Assembly: GCA_021817025.1 (NCBI GenBank)
Contig: JAKAWF010000140.1
Coordinates: forward strand, 1 to 8,184
DNA length: 8,184 nt
DNA from: a bacterium
GTDB taxonomy: Bacteria; Chloroflexota; Dormibacteria; UBA8260; Bog-877
Direction: 5' to 3'
Shown here: piece by piece, positions 1 to 3,851 of the stretch
Numbering within the stretch: position 1 is the stretch's first letter
Layout of the letters: every line of letters starts with the position of its first letter
The notes under the pieces: generated by a model
Database searches by the model: none
Told to the model about the DNA's origin: nothing
The model's input: the letters and a program-made list of their open reading frames with translations, nothing else
Translations under genes and position numbers: made by a program

Positions 1-67
1 GGGGTCAAGTGCCCAACGGGACCTGCCCAACTCCCCGCCAAGTGGCCCGATTTGATCTCAAATCTGC

Positions 68-125
68 TGGAGGCGACTCCGGGAATCGAACCCGGGATCG
101 CGGTTTTGCAGACCGCCGTGCCTAA
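68..125 (-). other. Attachment site core: 3' part of a tRNA-Cys(GCA) gene
   Basis: Read on the minus strand, this starts with TTAGGCA (end of the D arm). An anticodon stem-loop follows with five paired bases around loop CTGCAAA (anticodon GCA, cysteine), then a four-base variable loop and a T arm CCGGG-TTCGATT-CCCGG. It ends with the 3' acceptor strand AGTCGCC, discriminator T and an encoded CCA. The matching 5' acceptor strand (GGCGACT) and a D stem are absent from the sequence further right, so this is not a complete tRNA. A tyrosine integrase gene starts its 3' end 79 bp away. A tRNA 3' fragment next to an integrase is the usual product of site-specific integration into a tRNA gene. The intact tRNA should be rebuilt at the other end of the element. 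Confidence 0.85.
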
Positions 126-154
126 GATCAGATCCGCAGCAGGCCGAAGTGGGT

Positions 155-175
155 TGACGGACTAAGTGACGGACT
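155..175 (+). repeat. Tandem direct repeat TGACGGACT, possible integrase arm or excisionase sites
   Basis: The nine bases TGACGGACT occur at 155-163 and again at 167-175, a 12-bp period, between the attachment core and the integrase stop codon. Tyrosine integrases of this type bind short direct repeats in the arms beside the core, and excisionases bind nearby repeats. The position fits such a role, but the binding is inferred from location only. Confidence 0.4.
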
Positions 176-203
176 GGGGGTTTCCGCCAGGTAGTTCCCG
201 GGT

Positions 204-1358
204 CTATCCGGGGCGTCTGAGCAGGCGCTCCAGCCGATCGGCTGCGTCGCGCTGGAGGCTGGGGCCGACCCCGGCATAGTGGCGGGCAGTCACACTGAGG
301 CCCGAATGCCCGAGCCGCTTGGACACGACGCTGATATCCACCCCGGATTGGAGCAAGAGGGCACCATGGGCCGCTCTGAGACCGTGCCAGGTGATCCTGG
401 GGAGTCCGGCAGCGACCAGGGCCCTCTCGAACCGCTTCGTGGCACTGGTGCCCTGCAAGGGACCTCCGGTAGTGGTGGTGAACACCAGGCTTTGGAGACC
501 GGGAAGTGGCCTCCAGCGGGGACCAGCCGCGAGCTGAGCCTCCATTTGGCTCTTGCGCTCCTCGCGGAGGGCGGCCACCCCCTCGGCGTCCAGCGGGACG
601 GCGCGGCGGCTGCTGTCCGACTTGGGTTCGACCAAGTAGAAGACGCCGCCCTGCCACTGTAGGGCTCGGCGGACGTGGAGTTCGGGGTTTGGGCCGTCCA
701 GGTCTACCGCGTCCCATGTGAGCCCGAGGAGCTCGCCCTGGCGGAGCCCTGTGCGGATGGATAGGGTCACCATCCGCCGGAGCTGGCCCTTGGGCATCGC
801 GTCGACTACGGCCGCCGTCTGCTCCGGGCTCAGGACGGCGGGGTGGGGCGCTGACAGGTGCGGCGGGGAAGCCAGCTTTGCCACGTTTCGCCCAAGGATG
901 CCCTGGCGCTCGGCATCGCTGAGGGCCGCCCGCAGAACGCTACGTGCGTGGCTAGCGGTACGGGGGCTGAGACCGGACTCGACAATCGCGGACATCATCC
1001 TCGCGACGTCACTTGGCTGCAGTTCGGCCAGTCTGACGCGGCCGACCGCGGGGACGATCTGGTACCGGATGAGGCCGGAGTACCGGGCGAATGTGGCGCG
1101 GCGCAGCCGGGGCTGGACTGTCTCAAGCCACCCCTCAACGTACTTGGCTACAGTCAGGCGCCGGTCCTGGGGCGGAAGCCCCGCGTCTGTTTCGGCCCGA
1201 AGCTGGCTCATTTTGGCGATCGCGGCCGCCTGGGTAGCCGCGGCCGCCGACCTGTACTTCCGCTTCCCGTCTTCTGCATATCCCAGTTGAATCCGGACCT
1301 CCCACCTGCCATCCCGACGCTGGGAAATGCTCCCTTCGCCCCGTCCTCTGCGGCTCAT
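204..1358 (-). CDS. int: Phage tyrosine integrase (site-specific recombinase)
   Basis: Cuts and rejoins DNA at the attachment core to insert or, with an excisionase, remove the element. The 384-aa length is typical for tRNA-targeting phage integrases. Residues 8-36 (GSISQRRDGRWEVRI onward) match the N-terminal arm-binding domain. Residues about 68-152 are the SAM-like core-binding domain. Residues 172-384 are the catalytic domain, with R206 (RTGLRQGE), K246, H325 and R328 (WHGLR), H351 (LGHSG) and nucleophile Y361 (ARHYAGV), so all expected active-site residues are present. The ATG is preceded by AGGAGG at 1368-1373, 9 nt away, and its first bases overlap the stop of the upstream gene (ATGA), indicating translational coupling. 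It is the last gene of the leftward operon and ends 79 bp from the tRNA-Cys att core. Confidence in function is high. Confidence 0.96.
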   Translation of the reverse strand: MSRRGRGEGSISQRRDGRWEVRIQLGYAEDGKRKYRSAAAATQAAAIAKMSQLRAETDAGLPPQDRRLTVAKYVEGWLETVQPRLRRATFARYSGLIRYQIVPAVGRVRLAELQPSDVARMMSAIVESGLSPRTASHARSVLRAALSDAERQGILGRNVAKLASPPHLSAPHPAVLSPEQTAAVVDAMPKGQLRRMVTLSIRTGLRQGELLGLTWDAVDLDGPNPELHVRRALQWQGGVFYLVEPKSDSSRRAVPLDAEGVAALREERKSQMEAQLAAGPRWRPLPGLQSLVFTTTTGGPLQGTSATKRFERALVAAGLPRITWHGLRAAHGALLLQSGVDISVVSKRLGHSGLSVTARHYAGVGPSLQRDAADRLERLLRRPG

Positions 1359-1951
1359 GGCTCCGAGCCTCCTGGCGTTCCGAAGAGCTGGGGGGTGCCG
1401 GTCTCGTCCAGCCCGAGCTGTTCCAGTTCTCGCCCGAATCGGAGTCGGACCTCGTCGTCAATCTGCTTCGGGTTGGCGCCCTGCTGGAGGCGCGTGCGGC
1501 GGTAAGCGTCGACCACCGCGGCCACGTCCTCCGGCGCCAACGTCGGAGCCGACCGGCCGCGCTTGCGATTGCGCTGGCCGGGCTCCGCGCGCTCCGTCGG
1601 GGGCTTCTGCGGCTTCTGCGGCCGTCCGATGGGCACCTTGACGGGCGGGGGCATGGGCGGCCCGGGCCAGCCTCCCCAGGGATCTGTGACGGGACCGGAC
1701 TCGGAGACTGGAGGGCGCCACCCGCCAGGAGCCTTTGGGGTCTCGGGCCGGGGTGGCGTGGGAGCTGTCTTTGGCCCTTTCTCCTTGCGGTCGATGATGA
1801 AGGCCGCTCCGACGATGACCGCCAGGGTGACAGCGACCAGCAGAACCCGGAGCCCGACTCCGCTGCTCTGCCAGGCGCTGATCATCAGGCCGAGGGCGAA
1901 GAGGATCAGCAGGAAGGTCCAGCAGCCGGAGCAGCCGCTCTGCCGCTTCAT
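1355..1951 (-). CDS. Hypothetical two-TM membrane protein with Pro-rich linker
   Basis: I do not recognise the family. The 198-aa product has a short N-terminus with a CxxC pair (C7, C10) and two hydrophobic stretches, about residues 11-27 and 33-54, ending in a positive DRKEK stop. A strongly proline-rich linker follows (about 60-115), then a basic patch (RNRKRGR), then a charged, probably helical C-terminal part (about 130-180). The two helices with a short turn suggest a hairpin with a long cytoplasmic tail. The start at 1951 is chosen over an ATG seven codons earlier because it has AGGAGGAG five bases upstream and its ATGA overlaps the stop of the preceding gene. It sits between a regulator and the integrase in one operon, so it is probably expressed in the lysogen. 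Superinfection exclusion or a membrane signalling role would fit but is only inferred. Confidence 0.8.
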   Translation of the reverse strand: MKRQSGCSGCWTFLLILFALGLMISAWQSSGVGLRVLLVAVTLAVIVGAAFIIDRKEKGPKTAPTPPRPETPKAPGGWRPPVSESGPVTDPWGGWPGPPMPPPVKVPIGRPQKPQKPPTERAEPGQRNRKRGRSAPTLAPEDVAAVVDAYRRTRLQQGANPKQIDDEVRLRFGRELEQLGLDETGTPQLFGTPGGSEP

Positions 1952-2646
1952 GCGGGCTCCTCCTGCGGCCACCTGGGGCGAACCTGCTCACCCGCCCTCC
2001 CCTTGCAAGCAGGACCGAGGAGGTTGTATGGCGGCCTCCGGGCTCTCACCAGCAGCCTGCCCACATGTGCCCTCGAGTAGCCGAACTGCTCGGCCACCAC
2101 GGCGGTGGCGCGGTGCTTTCGTTCAGGGTCCTTCAGTGCGGCCAAGTAAGCGCTGGCGACCCGTCGAACGATCTCGTCCGGGCTGTGGCGGCGTCGGCGG
2201 ACATCGGGGTCTCCCCACGCGTCCGGGACACCCGGGCTGAACGTGACATAGCGCCTGGAGCCGCCAGTCCCCGGCAGCTCTCCCTCTTCCCGCACCCTCA
2301 CCACGAGCAGGCCGCCAGCCACCCGAACTAGCTCCCGCCGAATCATCGCCGCGTAGGAGTCGAGGGCGACCCTCCTCAGGCCAGTGCTGCTGAGCGGGGC
2401 CAGGCCGGAGCGCCGGGAGATGACGGCTTCCTCGACGGCCAGGTGCCCGAGGTGGGCGCAGAGAGTGAGATTCAGGGAGTAGCCGAGGCCGGGGTCGTCC
2501 ACCGAGGCGCGAAACCTCCGCAGCAGCACCCAACCGTCCCCGAGAGCGCCGCCGCCCTGCTCCTCTGCGTAAGAGGGCGAGCCCACGTCGCCTCCAAGTT
2601 CGACGGTCACTTTTACGGCAGAGAGATCCCGACTCCTCGCGCACAT
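1948..2646 (-). CDS. Probable HTH DNA-binding regulator, first gene of the lysogeny operon
   Basis: A 232-aa protein. The N-terminal 150 residues show no motif I know. Residues about 155-203 (SPDEIVRRVASAYL ... AVVAEQFGYSRAHVGRLLVRAR) look like a helix-turn-helix in which an 'AEQFGYS' turn is followed by a recognition helix. The tail (NLLGPACKGRAGE) resembles the end of actinobacterial proteins in which such a HTH is followed by a Leu-Leu-Gly-Pro and Lys-Gly-Arg-Ala-Gly segment. The open frame extends 57 codons further upstream, but the ATG at 2646 is chosen because a good promoter ends three bases before it and the longer version would run through the divergent promoters. No classic CI-type repressor with a peptidase domain is visible, so this is the best candidate for the lysogeny repressor. 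That role is inferred from position. Confidence 0.72.
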   Translation of the reverse strand: MCARSRDLSAVKVTVELGGDVGSPSYAEEQGGGALGDGWVLLRRFRASVDDPGLGYSLNLTLCAHLGHLAVEEAVISRRSGLAPLSSTGLRRVALDSYAAMIRRELVRVAGGLLVVRVREEGELPGTGGSRRYVTFSPGVPDAWGDPDVRRRRHSPDEIVRRVASAYLAALKDPERKHRATAVVAEQFGYSRAHVGRLLVRARRPPYNLLGPACKGRAGEQVRPRWPQEEPA

Positions 2647-2648
2647 GG

Positions 2649-2684
2649 TGAGATCAGTGTAGCAGCATGGTAGCCTTTTCGCAA
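2649..2684 (-). promoter_or_regulatory. Leftward promoter of the regulator-membrane protein-integrase operon
   Basis: On the minus strand TTGCGA (2684-2679) is followed by exactly 17 bp and then TACACT (2661-2656). A start about seven bases after the -10 box falls at 2649, giving a leader of only ACC before the ATG at 2646. No Shine-Dalgarno sequence precedes this ATG, which agrees with leaderless translation. Predicted from sequence only. Confidence 0.6.
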
Positions 2685-2732
2685 CTAGGTGTATCCCAAA
2701 TGGGCAACTCTCACTTGCGCTACGCGTTGCTA
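2679..2732. promoter_or_regulatory. Candidate shared operator region between divergent promoters
   Basis: The core TTGC appears four times within 50 bp: as GTTGC on the minus strand at 2685-2681 and 2708-2704, and on the plus strand at 2715-2718 (TTGCG) and 2726-2730 (GTTGC). The outer copies form part of the two -35 boxes. The inner pair forms an inverted repeat GCAA-N7-TTGC (2704-2718). A small CCCA-AA-TGGG palindrome lies beside them (2695-2704). Such half-sites overlapping both promoters would suit a repressor or Cro protein, but some copies are simply promoter elements. Confidence 0.35.
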
Positions 2733-2762
2733 GGCCGAGAGCATGCCCGTATCTTTGTGGTA
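2727..2762 (+). promoter_or_regulatory. Rightward early promoter giving a leaderless mRNA
   Basis: TTGCTA (2727-2732), a 17-bp spacer and TATCTT (2750-2755) place the predicted transcript start seven bases downstream, which is exactly the A of the ATG at 2762. There is no Shine-Dalgarno sequence in front of that ATG. It would drive the regulator, excisionase and replication genes. Confidence 0.6.
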
Positions 2763-3016
2763 TGGCGGAAGCGTCCCCGACCTCAGTGTTGGACCTGGCC
2801 CGGCTTCGGGCCGACATGGCATCGGGGCGGGCCAGGTCGATCCGGGTAGCGGCGAACCTGAGTCAGTCAGAAGTCGCGGCAGCCATCGGCGCCTCGCGAT
2901 GCACGATCGCCTCGTGGGAGCAGGGCTACCGGCGCCCGTGGGGTGTGCTGGCCCTCAGGTACATGGCGCTTCTGGATGCGCTAGAGCGGCAGCTCGGCGC
3001 CGAGGCCCGGCCGTGA
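2762..3016 (+). CDS. XRE/Cro-family HTH regulator
   Basis: An 84-aa protein almost entirely made of a lambda-repressor-like DNA-binding fold. Residues about 26-60 (SIRVAANLSQSEVAAAIGAS ... CTIASWEQGYRRP) show the 'LSQ.E.A..IG.S...I..WE.G.R.P' signature of XRE proteins, followed by a short helix (MALLDALERQL). It has no further domain, so it is of Cro size. As first gene of the rightward operon, facing the lysogeny operon, it probably binds the 2679-2732 region and represses leftward transcription. Translation likely starts on a leaderless mRNA. Its stop overlaps the GTG of the next gene (GTGA). Confidence 0.85.
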   Translation: MAEASPTSVLDLARLRADMASGRARSIRVAANLSQSEVAAAIGASRCTIASWEQGYRRPWGVLALRYMALLDALERQLGAEARP

Positions 3017-3291
3017 GGCCTCAGGCCCAACCTGAGCCGCTGGCCGTGTCAGTCGCGGAGGCCGCGGCGATGATCGGGATCTCGAGGGCTGCCTTTTACC
3101 CCTACCTCAGCAGCGGGAAGTGCCCCTCCGCCCTTCTCGGAGGTCGGCGCGTTGTCCTGGTGAGCTCGTTGACGGCATTCCTGGCGGCGCACGAGCAGGG
3201 CAGGGAACTTGGCGCCGCCGGGGGCACCACGGCCCCGGCGGCGCTGGAGGGCAGGCGCCATGCTCGCGCCCCCCGTCCGCCCGCAACTTAA
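3013..3291 (+). CDS. Excisionase-like small HTH protein
   Basis: A 92-aa protein starting at a GTG that overlaps the preceding stop (GTGA). The reading frame is open much further upstream, but that part is a shadow of the regulator gene. Residues about 11-62 (LAVSVAEAAAMIGISRAAFY ... KCPSALLGGRRVVLVSSLTAFLAA) match the MerR/excisionase-type winged helix: 'sv.EAA..lGiSr...Y.yl..G..p...lGgRR.v....l..fL'. The C-terminal 30 residues are low-complexity. Known relatives bend DNA at the attachment site and turn the integrase toward excision. Placing it in the lytic operon, opposite the integrase, fits that use. It could instead be a transcription regulator of the same fold. Confidence 0.72.
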   Translation: MRPQAQPEPLAVSVAEAAAMIGISRAAFYPYLSSGKCPSALLGGRRVVLVSSLTAFLAAHEQGRELGAAGGTTAPAALEGRRHARAPRPPAT

Positions 3292-3484
3292 CCTCCACGC
3301 TTCCGCCGCTGTCCGGCAGCTTGCCTCGGGCTTCGCCGAGCTGCTGGTCGAGGTGGAGGCGGGCTGCCAGCGGGACGGCTGCGGCCCCGGCTGCGACCTG
3401 CGCGCCGCCGTCGCCCGGGTGGCGATCTCCGCTGCCGAGCTGGCGCGGGAGCTGGGTCGCGAGAGCCGGGAGGGGGCGCCATGA
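3260..3484 (+). CDS. Small hypothetical protein with a three-Cys motif
   Basis: A 74-aa product with no family I recognise. It starts at the ATG at 3260, with GGAGGG about ten bases upstream, inside the last 32 bases of the excisionase-like gene. An earlier ATG in the same frame (3209) has no such site. Residues 36-45 contain C36-x4-C41-x3-C45, possibly part of a metal site, although a fourth ligand is not obvious. The rest is predicted helical and Ala/Glu-rich (LASGFAELLVEVEAG; ISAAELARELGRES). Its last 15 codons lie in a 51-bp sequence repeated 308 bp downstream at the end of the next gene. Its stop overlaps the next start (ATGA). Confidence 0.6.
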   Translation: MLAPPVRPQLNLHASAAVRQLASGFAELLVEVEAGCQRDGCGPGCDLRAAVARVAISAAELARELGRESREGAP

Positions 3485-3489
3485 GCGCC
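3439..3489 (+). repeat. 51-bp direct repeat, copy 1
   Basis: Matches 3747-3797 with two differences (49 of 51 identical) at an offset of 308 bp. It covers the codons for LARELGRESREGAP, the stop codon and the ATG AGC GCC start of the next gene. This copy keeps a good Shine-Dalgarno sequence (GGGAGGGGG) before the ATG. Confidence 0.9.
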
Positions 3490-3792
3490 GACACGGGGCC
3501 GCTCGCGATTGCTGCTGCGGACTTCTGCCTGGCAGTGGATGAGGTGGGAGCCGAGGCCTTCGTCGCCGGGCTGGTGGTGCCAGGGTCAGTGACGTTTTTG
3601 GTGGGGGCCCCGAAAGCTGGCAAGACCACCGGGCTGCTGGGGCTGATCCGGTCTGTCCTGGCGTGCGAGGGCGTCCCGGGGCTACCCACCCGCTGCAGCC
3701 CGGTCGTGCTGGTGTCCGAGGAGTCCCGCGCCACGTTGCGGGAGGCGCTGGCGCGGGAGCTGGGTCGCGAGAGCCGAGATGGGGCGCCATGA
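3481..3792 (+). CDS. Truncated RecA-fold (AAA_25/RepA-like) ATPase, N-terminal part only
   Basis: A 103-aa protein with a good ribosome site (GGAGGG) and ATGA coupling to the previous gene. Residues about 28-70 (FVAGLVVPGSVTFLVGAPKA, GKTT) carry an intact Walker A motif GAPKAGKTT, and VVLVSEES matches the strand and acidic residues that follow in this family. A full family member has about 250-400 residues, including Walker B. Here the fold stops after the first third, and the last 15 residues (ALARELGRESRDGAP) are encoded by copy 2 of the 51-bp repeat that also ends the preceding gene. The likely reading is an ATPase gene cut short by recombination at that repeat. The ORF itself is intact and probably translated. 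Alternatively it is a small ATP-binding partner of the replication ATPase downstream. Confidence 0.65.
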   Translation: MSADTGPLAIAAADFCLAVDEVGAEAFVAGLVVPGSVTFLVGAPKAGKTTGLLGLIRSVLACEGVPGLPTRCSPVVLVSEESRATLREALARELGRESRDGAP

Positions 3793-3797
3793 GCGCC
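3747..3797 (+). repeat. 51-bp direct repeat, copy 2
   Basis: Second copy of the sequence at 3439-3489. The two changed bases lie in the Shine-Dalgarno region (GGAGGG became AGATGG), so the ATG AGC GCC at its end has lost its ribosome site while the coding part is unchanged. The translated tail is LARELGRESRDGAP. Confidence 0.9.
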
Positions 3798-3848
3798 AGG
3801 GCGACCTGGGGCGAGCTGGAAGGGATGCCCGGCTCGACTGCCGACTAG
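3789..3848 (+). CDS. 19-codon ORF between the two ATPase genes, possible leader peptide or remnant
   Basis: Encodes MSARATWGELEGMPGSTAD. Its ATG overlaps the stop of the truncated ATPase (ATGA) and its TAG ends three bases before the ATG at 3852. The next gene lacks a ribosome site, so translating this short frame could deliver ribosomes to it. It shares the MSA start with the truncated ATPase because both lie at the end of a repeat copy, so it may equally be the stub of a lost gene. Confidence 0.25.
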   Translation: MSARATWGELEGMPGSTAD

Positions 3849-3851
3849 CCG

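Noticed and set aside
68..150. A complete, functional tRNA-Cys gene
   Set aside because: The 5' acceptor strand and D stem cannot be found right of position 125; only the part from the D-arm end to CCA is present.
197..212. Terminator behind the integrase gene
   Set aside because: Only a five-base stem (CCCGG/CCGGG) overlapping the stop codon and no T-run.
1948..2817. The longer 289-aa version of the HTH regulator
   Set aside because: The first 57 codons would run through the divergent promoters and overlap the start of the opposite gene; the ATG at 2646 fits the promoter.
2743..3012. N-terminal extension of the excisionase-like protein
   Set aside because: It is the out-of-frame shadow of the Cro-like gene; the GTG at 3013 with GTGA overlap is the better start.
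3107..3790. Long antisense open frames over the early genes and the replication gene
   Set aside because: They are Pro/Arg/Ser-rich, lack ribosome sites and overlap well-supported genes; typical of GC-rich DNA.
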